This document shows positions 44,114-52,374 of a stretch of DNA of 64,000 nt, one piece after another. The notes below the pieces were generated by a model. That model ran no database searches and had not been told where the DNA came from. It was given only the letters and a program-made list of their open reading frames with translations. Positions within the stretch are counted from its first letter, which is position 1. Every line of letters starts with the position of its first letter. Both the position numbers and the translations under genes were made by a program. The stretch is from positions 310,001 to 374,000 of the forward strand of contig JBEVXU010000012.1 of NCBI GenBank assembly GCA_040505895.1, given 5' to 3'. This DNA comes from Vondammii sp040505895 (GTDB lineage Bacteria; Pseudomonadota; Gammaproteobacteria; Chromatiales; Chromatiaceae).

Positions 44114-44347
44114 ATGCGTAATCATCTAGGTCTTTTAGGTTTTCTTTTTGCCTTCTCTCTGTTGACCGGTTGTGCCACAACACCAAATTCAGAACCCGGT
44201 TCGCTTTGCTGCGAGACTGCGAGTGGGTGTAGCGCGGGTAAAGTTGGCAATGTAGATAGCGCGGCAAAGGAGTGTCTGAGTAAGGGTGGCGCTTCTTATA
44301 CCGATTCTGCGATGTCTTGTGTTAAAAATGTTTGCGGATACAAATAA
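44114..44347 (+). CDS. Small cysteine-rich lipoprotein, unknown function
   Basis: A 77-residue protein. A signal peptide with lipobox LLTGC puts the lipidated Cys near residue 20. The mature part of about 57 residues has six more cysteines (LCC, SGC, KEC, MSC, NVC), enough for three disulfides. The ATG at 44114 follows AGGGGGA. I do not recognise a family. The absence of a CxxCH or CxxC redox motif argues against a cytochrome or thioredoxin role. It stands alone between two minus-strand genes. Confidence 0.65.
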   Translation: MRNHLGLLGFLFAFSLLTGCATTPNSEPGSLCCETASGCSAGKVGNVDSAAKECLSKGGASYTDSAMSCVKNVCGYK

Positions 44348-44433
44348 GGTACGATTGCGCAACACAGTTAATTCACGGAATGTCTGAATAGGTCTATCCT
44401 GGGCTTATTCAGACTATCGAGCCCCCTACTCGG

Positions 44434-44715
44434 CTAATCTTCTTCATCGTGAAGTTTTCCAGCCGTATACTCCAGGCATTGATCAATTTCGCCTTTATCC
44501 AGCTTTTTCCCCGGCTTGGATTTGAGGTGCAGCCGGACTCCCCCTTCGCTTTTATCGATAGTCAAAGAGTCCAGCTTTTTGTACTCCTCTGTGGGGCAGG
44601 AACATCGCCCCTCCCGGCACTCCGTAAAAGCTTCCAGTAACTTCTCTTTTTTATCTTTAGCATCATCAACTTAGATATCGAGACCATCACCGCTTTCAGA
44701 AACTTTATATTTCAT
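44434..44715 (-). pseudogene. Small acidic ORF after rsmI with an in-frame stop
   Basis: The ATG at 44715 overlaps the rsmI stop (ATGA), a normal coupled start. After 14 codons (MKYKVSESGDGLDI) a TAA stands at 44671-44673. The frame then continues open for 78 codons to TAG at 44434, reading VDDAKDKKEKLLEAF, a Cys-rich ECREGRCSCP segment, YKKLDSLTID and a LDKGEIDQCLEYTAGKL tail. The composition looks like a genuine small soluble protein, so the stop probably inactivated a real gene. No good restart codon with a ribosome site is visible. Family not recognised. Confidence 0.55.
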
Positions 44716-45557
44716 TTTTCACGCCACTCCAGCGCCTGCTTGTAGAGCCGGTTTTTCTTCTCGCCGGTGATACGTGCGGTCAGTGCCGCTGCCTTTTTTG
44801 TCGGCATCTCCTCCAGCAGCAGTTGCAATATACGACCGGCCTCGGGATCCAAACCATCCTCCGAGCCCACCTTGCCCGCCACCAGGATAACAAACTCGCC
44901 CTTGCGCTGATTGTTATCGGCGGCGACAAATTCACACAACGCCCCGAGGCTCTCCTGGCGAATGGTTTCGTGGAGTTTGGTCAGCTCCCGAGCCATAACC
45001 GCCACTCGTGACTCACCAAACACTTGCGCCATATCCACCAGAGTATCGGCCACACGATGGCTCGATTCATAGAAGACAAGGGTGGCTGATTCATCTTTGA
45101 GATGGGTGAACTGCTCCCGGCGGGCATGTGAGGTTCTTGCCGGAAAGCCTTCAAAAAAGAAACGATCCGTCGGCAGGCCGCCTGCGGAGAGGGCGGCCAA
45201 GGCGGCGCTGGCCCCTGGCAGCGGAGAGACCGGAATACCCAGACGATGACACTCTCGCACCAGTGGGAAACCGGGGTCACTGATCAGTGGGGTGCCGGCA
45301 TCGGAAATCAGGGCGACACTGTCTCCGGCCTGGAGCATCGCTGTCACCTTCTCCATCGCCTGGCGCTCGTTGTGCTCATGAAACGCCATCAGCGGGGTGG
45401 TAATCGCGTAGTGATTGAGCAACGGACGGCTGTGACGAGTGTCCTCGACGGCGATCAGTGTCACCGCCTTGAGCACCTCCACCGCACGCACGGTCATGTC
45501 GCCACGATTGCCGATCGGCGTCGCCACCACATAAAGTACACCCTTTTCGATTGACAC
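44712..45557 (-). CDS. rsmI: 16S rRNA (cytidine1402-2'-O)-methyltransferase
   Basis: SAM-dependent methyltransferase acting on C1402 of 16S rRNA, 281 residues, tetrapyrrole-methylase fold. GVLYVVATPIGNRGDMTVRA is at the N-terminus, AVEDTRHSRPLL near 36 and LISDAGTPLISDPGFPLVREC near 80-100, followed by LPGASAALAALSAGGLPTDRF. All are strongly conserved in RsmI. It diverges from lpoA with a 55-base spacer, the arrangement seen in many gammaproteobacteria. Confidence 0.95.
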   Translation of the reverse strand: MSIEKGVLYVVATPIGNRGDMTVRAVEVLKAVTLIAVEDTRHSRPLLNHYAITTPLMAFHEHNERQAMEKVTAMLQAGDSVALISDAGTPLISDPGFPLVRECHRLGIPVSPLPGASAALAALSAGGLPTDRFFFEGFPARTSHARREQFTHLKDESATLVFYESSHRVADTLVDMAQVFGESRVAVMARELTKLHETIRQESLGALCEFVAADNNQRKGEFVILVAGKVGSEDGLDPEAGRILQLLLEEMPTKKAAALTARITGEKKNRLYKQALEWREK

Positions 45558-45612
45558 AGCCTACCCCAAAAATGATACTGGAAGGCTCAATCGTGCCTGT
45601 CTGAAAGCCACC

Positions 45613-47613
45613 ATGCAACCAACCCGAAATATTTTAATCCTAATCGCCCTGCTGCTGTTCATTACCGGTTGCGGTCCGCAACTCGGTGGAATGAAACCGA
45701 CGGGGCCGCCGAAGCCCAGTCCACTGATGGAGCAGGCTCTCTCCCTGGAGACATCCGGCGACCACTTGGCCGCTGCAGGTATATTCCAACAGTTGGCGGC
45801 AAAAGCGAAGCCGCCGGGACGTTACGCACTGCTGATGAGGGCAGCCGAGAACCTCCACAAGGCGGGGGAGAGTGACGCTGCTCTCGCGCTGCTGTCGCAG
45901 ATCGACAGCCGGACACTACCTAATATTGATTTCCGTAAGCGGCTCCTGGCGGCAGAGATGGCGCTTAGCAGCAACCGACCGGATGAGGCGCTACGGCTGT
46001 TGCAGACACCCCCTGAGGCAGATGCAGGCAAGACGCTGCAGCAGCGCTACCATAAGGATCTTGCCGAGGCCTACCGTCTCTCTGGCAATCTACTGGAGAG
46101 CGCACACGAGTTGGCGGAACTGGATCTGCTGATCGATGAGGCCGAAACCAGACTGGAGAATCAACTCCATATTCTGCAGACCCTGGCCACCCTCACTGAC
46201 ACCGCCCTGGAGCTGCTGCAGCCCTCCCCTCCCGGTATCCGCGGCGGATGGATGGAGCTGGCCCGCATCATCAAGGGGCACGCTGTAGGATCGGATCAGT
46301 CACAACCATTGATCGACAACTGGCGTGAAACCTTCCCAAATCATCCGGCAATGCCGGAGCTGCTAAAGGGGCACTTTACCAAACTCAAGGCCCAGTACCG
46401 GCGCCCCAGTCACTTGGCGGTACTGCTCCCCAGCCGTGGTCCTTATGCCAAATCCGCTGTCGCCCTGCGTGATGGATTTATGGCCGCCTACTACCAGCAG
46501 CCGGTAACCGCCCGTCCCCGCCTTGTCTTCTACGACAGCAGCAACAGTGCCGATACCTGGCCGCTCTACCGTCAGGCGGTAGACAGTGGTGCAGACATGG
46601 TGATCGGCCCTCTCAACAAGGAGAGCGTCTCCCAGTTGGCCCGAGCCGGTGAGCTGGAAATCCCTGTACTGGCACTCAATCAGGTCCCTCCGGAGGTGAC
46701 ACAGCCTGCAGACCTCTATCAATTTGGCCTTGCACCCGAGGATGAGGCTCGCCAGGTGGCAGAGCGAGCCTGGCTCGACGGCCATACCCGGGCAACCGCT
46801 CTCACCCCCATGGGCGACTGGGGTGAGAGGATCTATGATGCTTTCCGCGACCGCTGGGAGCGACTGGGAGGCACCCTTATCGAGCACCAATCCTATAACG
46901 CCAAGGATAATGACTTTTCACGGCCGATCCGCGCCATGCTCAATATCGATGAGAGCTATGCTCGAAGAAGACAGCTGCAGCAGTTATTAGGCAAGAAAGT
47001 GGAGTTTGAACCGCGTCGGCGAGAAGATACCGACTTTATCTTTCTCGCAGCAAAGCGCGCCAAAGCACGGCAGATCCGCCCCCAGCTGCAGTTCCATCAC
47101 GCCTCCGGCATTCCGGTCTACACCACTTCGCACATCTACAGCGGCACACCTTCAGCGAAAGAGGACCAGGATCTTAATGGACTGTTTTTCCCAGACATCC
47201 CCTGGGTGCTGGTGGCCGGTGGCGATGAGCCACTGTCACGGGAGCGGCTAATGGAGTCTCAGCCTGAGGGGCAGCAGCGTTATCACCGGCTCTACGCCAT
47301 GGGAATCGACAGTTTCCACCTGCTGCCGCACCTGGCGCGCCTGGAAACCACACCTCAGGAGACCCTTGACGCCAATACCGGCAACCTCTACCTGGATGAG
47401 CTCAATCGGGTACACCGGCAGCTGGTATGGGCTGAGATACATAGGGGCGTACCGAGAGTGATTGGCTATGCCCCGCGAATAGACCTTGAGATTGGCGGGC
47501 AGCCGCTACTGGATACGGAGAGTGTACCCACTCCGACAACCGAGGAAATTCAGGTTACGCCAGTGGAACAGGATCCCATGGGGAACACCAGGGAGCATCC
47601 GAACAGGAGTTGA
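45613..47613 (+). CDS. lpoA: Penicillin-binding protein activator LpoA
   Basis: Outer-membrane lipoprotein that reaches through the periplasm to activate PBP1a during peptidoglycan synthesis. 666 residues. Lipobox LLLFITGCGP puts the lipidated Cys near residue 20. The N-terminal half (about 30-240) is TPR-like with repeated helical pairs (AGIFQQLAAKAK, AAENLHKAGESDAALALL). The C-terminal half is a periplasmic-binding-protein fold (HLAVLLPSRGPYAKSAVALRDGFMAAYY near 270). Its position between rsmI and yraN matches E. coli yraM. Confidence 0.92.
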   Translation: MQPTRNILILIALLLFITGCGPQLGGMKPTGPPKPSPLMEQALSLETSGDHLAAAGIFQQLAAKAKPPGRYALLMRAAENLHKAGESDAALALLSQIDSRTLPNIDFRKRLLAAEMALSSNRPDEALRLLQTPPEADAGKTLQQRYHKDLAEAYRLSGNLLESAHELAELDLLIDEAETRLENQLHILQTLATLTDTALELLQPSPPGIRGGWMELARIIKGHAVGSDQSQPLIDNWRETFPNHPAMPELLKGHFTKLKAQYRRPSHLAVLLPSRGPYAKSAVALRDGFMAAYYQQPVTARPRLVFYDSSNSADTWPLYRQAVDSGADMVIGPLNKESVSQLARAGELEIPVLALNQVPPEVTQPADLYQFGLAPEDEARQVAERAWLDGHTRATALTPMGDWGERIYDAFRDRWERLGGTLIEHQSYNAKDNDFSRPIRAMLNIDESYARRRQLQQLLGKKVEFEPRRREDTDFIFLAAKRAKARQIRPQLQFHHASGIPVYTTSHIYSGTPSAKEDQDLNGLFFPDIPWVLVAGGDEPLSRERLMESQPEGQQRYHRLYAMGIDSFHLLPHLARLETTPQETLDANTGNLYLDELNRVHRQLVWAEIHRGVPRVIGYAPRIDLEIGGQPLLDTESVPTPTTEEIQVTPVEQDPMGNTREHPNRS

Positions 47614-47615
47614 CC

Positions 47616-47984
47616 ATGCTACGGCGAAAAACCGGAAAGGAGACCGGCGACAACGCCGAAGCAGAGGCAAGAGCACACTTGGAAGGTGCAGGGCTGCAGT
47701 TGGTGGAGAAAAACTACCGTTGCCGCCAAGGAGAGATCGACCTCATTATGCGCCAGGGGAACACACTGGTGTTTGTCGAGGTCAGATACCGAAGAAGCAC
47801 CGCTTTTGGCTCTGCCGCCGAGAGCATCACGGCGACCAAACGACAGCGAATTATAACTACGGCAAGCCACTACCTGACCTGCCGCAAACAGGGCGACAGT
47901 GCCTGCCGTTTCGACGTTGTGGCAATCACAGGCGAGCACCGGCAAAAGATCGAGTGGATAAAAGATGCTTTTCAACTGGATTAG
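47616..47984 (+). CDS. yraN: UPF0102 family protein YraN
   Basis: A 122-residue protein with a restriction-endonuclease-like fold. TGDNAEAEARAHLEGAGL is followed by the putative nuclease core NYRCRQGEIDLIMRQGNTLVFVEVRYR (Glu/Asp and Glu-x-Lys-like residues). Biochemical role uncertain, thought to be a nuclease or resolvase-like protein. The ATG at 47616 has AGGAG 6 bases upstream and lies 3 bases after the lpoA stop; a TTG at 47610 is possible. Confidence 0.9.
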   Translation: MLRRKTGKETGDNAEAEARAHLEGAGLQLVEKNYRCRQGEIDLIMRQGNTLVFVEVRYRRSTAFGSAAESITATKRQRIITTASHYLTCRKQGDSACRFDVVAITGEHRQKIEWIKDAFQLD

Positions 47985-47987
47985 GAT

Positions 47988-48575
47988 ATGAACCTGAGCG
48001 AACGTGTCAAAGAGAATTTTAACGCTCTCATACAGCTGCAGATAGAGTCGTCCACCCTGCTTGCCGAGCCCATCGCCCGCTCTGCGGAGCTGGTTGTTCA
48101 GCGTTTACTGGAGGGGGGGAAAATACTCAGCTGCGGTAATGGCGGCGCAGCAGGCAACGCCCAACACTTCTGCACGCTGATGATCAACCGCTATCAGCGG
48201 GAGCGTCCTGGGCTTCCCGCCCTGTCACTGAGTAATGATACCGCCACCCTCACCTCAATCGCCGGTGACTACGACTACGATGAAATCTTTGCCAAGCAGG
48301 TAAGAACGCTCGGTCACCCCGGAGATATTCTGCTGGCGTTCAGCAACAGCGGCAACTCAGAGAACGTCAATGCCGCCATTCAGGCCGCCCATGAGCGTGA
48401 TATGCCGATTATCGCTCTTAACGGCCGCGATGGCGGCCGTCTGGCCGGCATGCTGCAGCCCAACGATATCGAGCTGCGGGTGACATCGGATGATAACGCC
48501 CGCATCCAGGAGATACACCTGCTTACCATCCACTGTCTGTGCGATCTGATTGATCAGCAGTTGCTTGGGGGTTAA
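47988..48575 (+). CDS. SIS-domain protein, phosphoheptose isomerase/DiaA type
   Basis: A 195-residue sugar isomerase (SIS) protein. GGKILSCGNGGAAGNAQHFCT near residue 44 and FSNSGNSENVNAAIQAA near 118 are the phosphosugar-binding loops. Members at this position (after yraN) are DiaA, which binds DnaA and times replication, or GmhA, the sedoheptulose 7-phosphate isomerase for LPS heptose. The two cannot be told apart with confidence from sequence alone, though location favours DiaA. Confidence 0.85.
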   Translation: MNLSERVKENFNALIQLQIESSTLLAEPIARSAELVVQRLLEGGKILSCGNGGAAGNAQHFCTLMINRYQRERPGLPALSLSNDTATLTSIAGDYDYDEIFAKQVRTLGHPGDILLAFSNSGNSENVNAAIQAAHERDMPIIALNGRDGGRLAGMLQPNDIELRVTSDDNARIQEIHLLTIHCLCDLIDQQLLGG

Positions 48576-48585
48576 ACAGGCACCC

Positions 48586-48699
48586 GGCTATGCACAATAA
48601 TTTTGAAAACCATTTCGATGTAAAAAGTTGCACTTGTTGGAGCGAACTTGTTCGCATTCAACTCCGTGCCATATTCTTCGCGAACAAGTTCGCTACTAC
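48586..48699. repeat. Truncated REP-carrying MITE
   Basis: GGCTATGCACAATAAT (48586-48601) and the REP doublet 48636-48699 match the element 14170-14314 in inverted orientation. The far terminal repeat is missing; the next element begins 7 bases later. Confidence 0.75.
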
Positions 48700-48705
48700 G
48701 CCCTA

Positions 48706-48865
48706 GGGAGCCTCTGATTAAGTCTGGTTAGATTTAGGCTGAGATAAAATTATTCCAATTTGTTTCGAAGTGAGCGGTAATAGCCACTCTATTACTGCGA
48801 TCTTCGGAGCGAATTGGGGCAATTTTAGCCAGCGTAAAGCAATCATGACTTGATCAGAGTCTCCC
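48706..48865. repeat. MITE-like element, family GGAGCCTCTG
   Basis: Ends GGGAGCCTCTGATTAAGTC and GACTTGATCAGAGTCTCCC form an 18-19 bp terminal inverted repeat. The inner inverted pieces CTGAGATAAAATTATTCC and GGGGCAATTTTAGCC are weaker. About 160 bp, no ORF. Confidence 0.8.
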
Positions 48866-48926
48866 TGATTATAGAGTTATCATGCATAACAATTTAAGTG
48901 TAATGATAAAGCCACGGAGATATTCA

Positions 48927-49508
48927 ATGAGATCCATCCTGCTAACCTTGTCACTGACCCTACTGACCACCGTGTTGTTACAGGGTTGCGCACCTGTCGT
49001 AGTCGGCGGTGCCGCCACCGGTGCATCGGTGATCCATGATCGCCGTTCTGCCGGCACCACCCTGGATGACCGTACTATCGAACTGAAAATCCTCAATAAG
49101 TTGACTCAGGACAAAACACTCAGTGACCACAGCGGTATCAGCGTCAACAGTTACAACCACGTGGTGCTACTCAGCGGTCAAGCGGAGACGGCAGAGTACC
49201 GCAACCAGGCCGCAGCAGCTGCTGCGGGAACCGCCATGGTGAAAAGGGTGGTCAATGAGATTCAGATTGCTCCCAGCAGCAGTATCAGTGAAGATGCCAA
49301 AGACTCCTGGATCACCTCCAAGGCGAAACTTGAGCTGTTTGAAATCAAGCTACCTGGCTTCGATCCCACGCGGGTAAAGATCACCACTCAGAGAGGTGTG
49401 GTCTACCTGATGGGAAGAGTGACACAGCAAGAGGCCGATGCAGCGGTTGAGAAGATACGCTTCCTGCGCGGTGTAAAGCAGGTGGTTAAGGTCTTTGAGT
49501 ACATCTAA
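48927..49508 (+). CDS. dolP: BON-domain outer-membrane lipoprotein DolP
   Basis: A 193-residue lipoprotein (formerly YraP) that supports outer-membrane integrity by binding anionic phospholipids. The lipobox LLQGC puts the lipidated Cys near residue 20. Two BON domains follow: one near 45-115 (SGISVNSYNHVVLLSGQAET) and one near 120-190 (RVKITTQRGVVYLMGRVTQQEADAAVE). Start at ATG 48927 behind ACGGAGA. Last member of the rsmI-lpoA-yraN-diaA-dolP cluster, separated from it by two mobile repeats. Its 3' end overlaps the next gene by 14 bases. Confidence 0.92.
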   Translation: MRSILLTLSLTLLTTVLLQGCAPVVVGGAATGASVIHDRRSAGTTLDDRTIELKILNKLTQDKTLSDHSGISVNSYNHVVLLSGQAETAEYRNQAAAAAAGTAMVKRVVNEIQIAPSSSISEDAKDSWITSKAKLELFEIKLPGFDPTRVKITTQRGVVYLMGRVTQQEADAAVEKIRFLRGVKQVVKVFEYI

Positions 49509-50907
49509 ACAGCACACACCCCTTACCGGGAGTGTAGTCGAAGCATTTTCCGCCATCGTCGGCCGAGAGGCCATACTCACCGATCCGGGGGACTGCTGGT
49601 CTTACGGCTATGACAATAGCCGCCGTCACGCCCTTCCTCAGGCGGTGCTGTTTGCCGTCAGCCACGGGCAGGTGAGTGACATCGTACAGCTGTGCAACCG
49701 TGAACAGATCCCGCTGATCCCCCGAGGTACCGGCACCGGCACCACCGGCGCCACCGTACCTGACCGGGGCGGCATCGTCCTCTCTCTGGAGCGGATGGAT
49801 AGAATCATCGAGATCGATACTGCCAACCGTATCGCCAGAGTCGAGCCCGGCGTCTGCAACGGCACCCTGCAAAAGGCGTTAGCTGAGCAGGGATTCTTCT
49901 GGCCGCCAGACCCTACCAGTGCCGCTATCTGCACCATCGGCGGTAACCTCGCCTACAACTCCGCCGGCCCCCGTGCTGTGAAATACGGCACTCCCAGAGA
50001 GAACACCCTGGGGCTGCGCGCTGTCACCGGTGCAGGTAATGAGATACGTACCGGCGTCAACACCACCAAAGGCGTGGTCGGTTATGACCTGACACGTCTG
50101 CTAATCGGCTCAGAGGGTACCCTCGCCATCATCACCGAAGCGGTACTCAAGCTCACCCCCCTGGCGGAAGCGAAACTCACCCTGCAGGCGCTCTATCGTG
50201 ATATGCACGCCGCCGCCCATGCCGTCTCCGCTATCATGGCCCAGCCGGTAACCCCCTGTGCATTGGAGTTTATGGACGGCACCGCCATCAACATGGTGCG
50301 CAGCTACTCCGATCTGGATCTTCCGGCAGAGGCCGGCGCACTATTGATGATCGAGGTGGACGGCCCCAGGCACAACCTGGAGCAGGCGGCGGCAGCCGTG
50401 AAGGCCGCTGCTGAAGTGGAAGGTACACTCACTGTCGATATCGCTGAAACGGAAGAAGAGGTGGCAAAACTCTGGCGTACCCGCAAGGCCCTCTCCCCCT
50501 CCTTGCGTAATGTGGCGCCAAAAAAGATCAACGAAGATGTCGTCGTACCGGTCTCCCGCATACCCGACCTGATATCAGGACTTGAGAAGCTCTCCGTGGA
50601 AACGGGCATCCAGATCGTCAACTTCGGCCATGCCGGTAACGGCAACATCCACGTCAACCTCCTTACCGATCCTGATGACTCAGAGAAGATGGCCCGCGCC
50701 CACCACTGTCTCGACGCCATGTTCAATCTGGTACTGGAGTTGGGTGGCACCCTTTCAGGCGAACACGGTGTAGGCCTGGAGAAACGCGACTATATCGGCC
50801 GTGAGATTGATCCGGTCACCCTAGGACTGATGAACCGCATCCGCAAACAGTTTGATCCCAAGGGTATACTCAATCCAGGTAAAGCCTTGCCGCCTTGTCC
50901 TGATTGA
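49495..50907 (+). CDS. FAD-linked oxidase, glycolate oxidase GlcD-like
   Basis: A 470-residue flavoprotein of the FAD-binding type 4 family with a FAD-oxidase C domain. IPRGTGTGTTGATVP near residue 76 and TIGGNLAYNSAGPRAVKYG near 142 bind FAD pyrophosphate. NFGHAGNGNIHVNLL near 376 and SGEHGVGLEKRDYI near 420 carry His residues for flavin/metal. This is the layout of GlcD and D-lactate dehydrogenases. No glcE or glcF follow, so the substrate (glycolate, D-lactate or another 2-hydroxyacid) and electron acceptor are open. It starts at a TTG inside dolP. Removing photorespiratory-type glycolate would suit an autotroph, but that is inference. Confidence 0.82.
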   Translation: MSTSKQHTPLTGSVVEAFSAIVGREAILTDPGDCWSYGYDNSRRHALPQAVLFAVSHGQVSDIVQLCNREQIPLIPRGTGTGTTGATVPDRGGIVLSLERMDRIIEIDTANRIARVEPGVCNGTLQKALAEQGFFWPPDPTSAAICTIGGNLAYNSAGPRAVKYGTPRENTLGLRAVTGAGNEIRTGVNTTKGVVGYDLTRLLIGSEGTLAIITEAVLKLTPLAEAKLTLQALYRDMHAAAHAVSAIMAQPVTPCALEFMDGTAINMVRSYSDLDLPAEAGALLMIEVDGPRHNLEQAAAAVKAAAEVEGTLTVDIAETEEEVAKLWRTRKALSPSLRNVAPKKINEDVVVPVSRIPDLISGLEKLSVETGIQIVNFGHAGNGNIHVNLLTDPDDSEKMARAHHCLDAMFNLVLELGGTLSGEHGVGLEKRDYIGREIDPVTLGLMNRIRKQFDPKGILNPGKALPPCPD

Positions 50908-50970
50908 CGAGTGTCGCCAATCACCCTGGTACTGACCTTGAAGAGAGATATGTGATGGAGTTAACAACCA

Positions 50971-51142
50971 TCCTTCTCCCCAATGGAGGGTGTCGTAAAA
51001 GCACCAGTCCCTTCTCCCTACGAGGGAGAAGGTTAGGATGAGTGTGTATTAAATCAATAAGATACCTATTGATCACCCTCAGCCTAACCCACTACCCCGG
51101 TGGGGAGAGGAGACTTTTGCGACACCATCCAATGGGAGAAGG
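50971..51142. repeat. MITE-like element, inverted copy of 35087-35260
   Basis: TCCTTCTCCCC, then GGAGGGTGTCGTAAAAG at the left and CTTTTGCGACACCATCC with GGGAGAAGG at the right, about 30-bp imperfect terminal inverted repeats. The internal ATTAAATCAATAA segment is the reverse complement of the one near 35170. The remainder of 50908-51209 shows nothing else. Confidence 0.78.
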
Positions 51143-51209
51143 TACTGGAGTTTTCGCACCCCCCTGTAAAGATGCGAGTTGTTAATGGCACGAAAGTATC
51201 AATAGGCAC

Positions 51210-51794
51210 TTAATCATGTTCCCAGCGACCAAACCCGGGGATATTGATGCCTCTCTCACTAAAAGAGCCACTCTCCGCCTGAGTATGGCAGGCGCCACAG
51301 TTGCTTATTGAGCCGACTCCGGGGTTATCGGCCACCTGTCGAGGAGACAATCCTCGATGCTTCCTGGTGATATAGGGCGTATCGGTGGTACGGAGCGGTG
51401 CGTCATTGGAGGAGAGCGTACGCATAATCTTAACCGAACGCTTGTAGTTAGAGTGTTCGGCGGCATTCTTTATCAAATAACCTTCAAGCACTGAAACTTC
51501 CTCCTTCGGTAACTCTGCATTCTCTCCAAAGTGGTCCTCCAAGCCTGCCATCACCCGTTTCCAGGAACGAGCGGGAAGAAGCCCCGGCTGATAGGCAAAG
51601 TGGCAGGAGCCGCACTCCTCTCGGTACTGTGGATTATTGACTGGTGCCACACCTCGTTTAACACTCTTGGAACCAGTCAATTTAGCGAAAAAACCACCGC
51701 CAACATCATCATCAGCTACTGCCGATCCAACTGCTCCCAGTACAAGCATAGAGGAGAGCAGGAATACGCTCGTTGTAAACTTGGATTTCATCAT
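51210..51794 (-). CDS. Diheme cytochrome c (DHC family)
   Basis: A 194-residue periplasmic cytochrome. The signal peptide ends near GSAVA (residue 27). Two heme-binding motifs, CGSCH near 62 and CGACH near 167, have intervening His/Met as possible axial ligands. Phrases such as PQYREECGSCHFAYQPGLLP match the diheme cytochrome c family first seen with the sphaeroides heme protein. It follows the SHP-like gene by 27 bases and should pass electrons to it; the usual b-type membrane partner is not here. Confidence 0.85.
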   Translation of the reverse strand: MMKSKFTTSVFLLSSMLVLGAVGSAVADDDVGGGFFAKLTGSKSVKRGVAPVNNPQYREECGSCHFAYQPGLLPARSWKRVMAGLEDHFGENAELPKEEVSVLEGYLIKNAAEHSNYKRSVKIMRTLSSNDAPLRTTDTPYITRKHRGLSPRQVADNPGVGSISNCGACHTQAESGSFSERGINIPGFGRWEHD

Positions 51795-51821
51795 CTTAAT
51801 ACCTCTAAAAAATCAGTGGGT

Positions 51822-52226
51822 TTATTTACCCTTGAGAAACGCCAACACATCACCCTTCTCTTGCGGTGTGCACTCACGGCCAACGGTCCACTTGCAGTTA
51901 CGCTTGAACCACTTCTCAATTTTTTTCACCGTGATCAATCGCTTTGGATTTGTAGACGGCGCCATCGGCTTAATCAACTTCTTGGTACGCGCATGCTTTC
52001 CCGCCTGTCTCAGGTTATCTCCATGGCAAGTACCGCAGCTACGCGTCTTACCACTCTTTTTATCGGTAAATGTTTTATTCCACAGCGCTTCCCCCCTGGT
52101 GGCACTGAACTCTTTAGCACCTGCCGCAAGGTAGTCTGACTCTAGTTGAGCCACAGCATCTGCCTGGGCGACCAATGGCCCACAAGCAACAGCTACAATA
52201 AAAACCCCGATCAATTTTTTGTTCAT
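51822..52226 (-). CDS. Monoheme cytochrome, SHP-like (DUF1924)
   Basis: A 134-residue periplasmic c-type cytochrome. Signal peptide to about residue 22, a single CGTCH site near 64, and Asn/His candidates for the sixth ligand in the PSTNPKRLI segment. Two further cysteines (NCKWTVGREC, about 110-118) could form a disulfide. SHP binds O2 transiently and its physiological role is unsettled. Pairs with the downstream diheme cytochrome. Confidence 0.82.
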   Translation of the reverse strand: MNKKLIGVFIVAVACGPLVAQADAVAQLESDYLAAGAKEFSATRGEALWNKTFTDKKSGKTRSCGTCHGDNLRQAGKHARTKKLIKPMAPSTNPKRLITVKKIEKWFKRNCKWTVGRECTPQEKGDVLAFLKGK

Positions 52227-52374
52227 GGCTGACCTCTGTCAATATCCTGAAAATATTCCACCAAAATCATCGGAGCCACTTGACTCACTTCGATGTTGTT
52301 GAATTGAAGATTAGCAATGGAAGCTGAAGCGAAGCTTAAAATCGATTGGCAGTCATTGAAATAAGGAGAAGAGT

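Noticed and set aside
44348..44433. RNase P RNA (rnpB), which sits near rsmI in some gammaproteobacteria
   Set aside because: No GAGGAAAGTCC-type or other conserved P RNA core sequence is present around rsmI.
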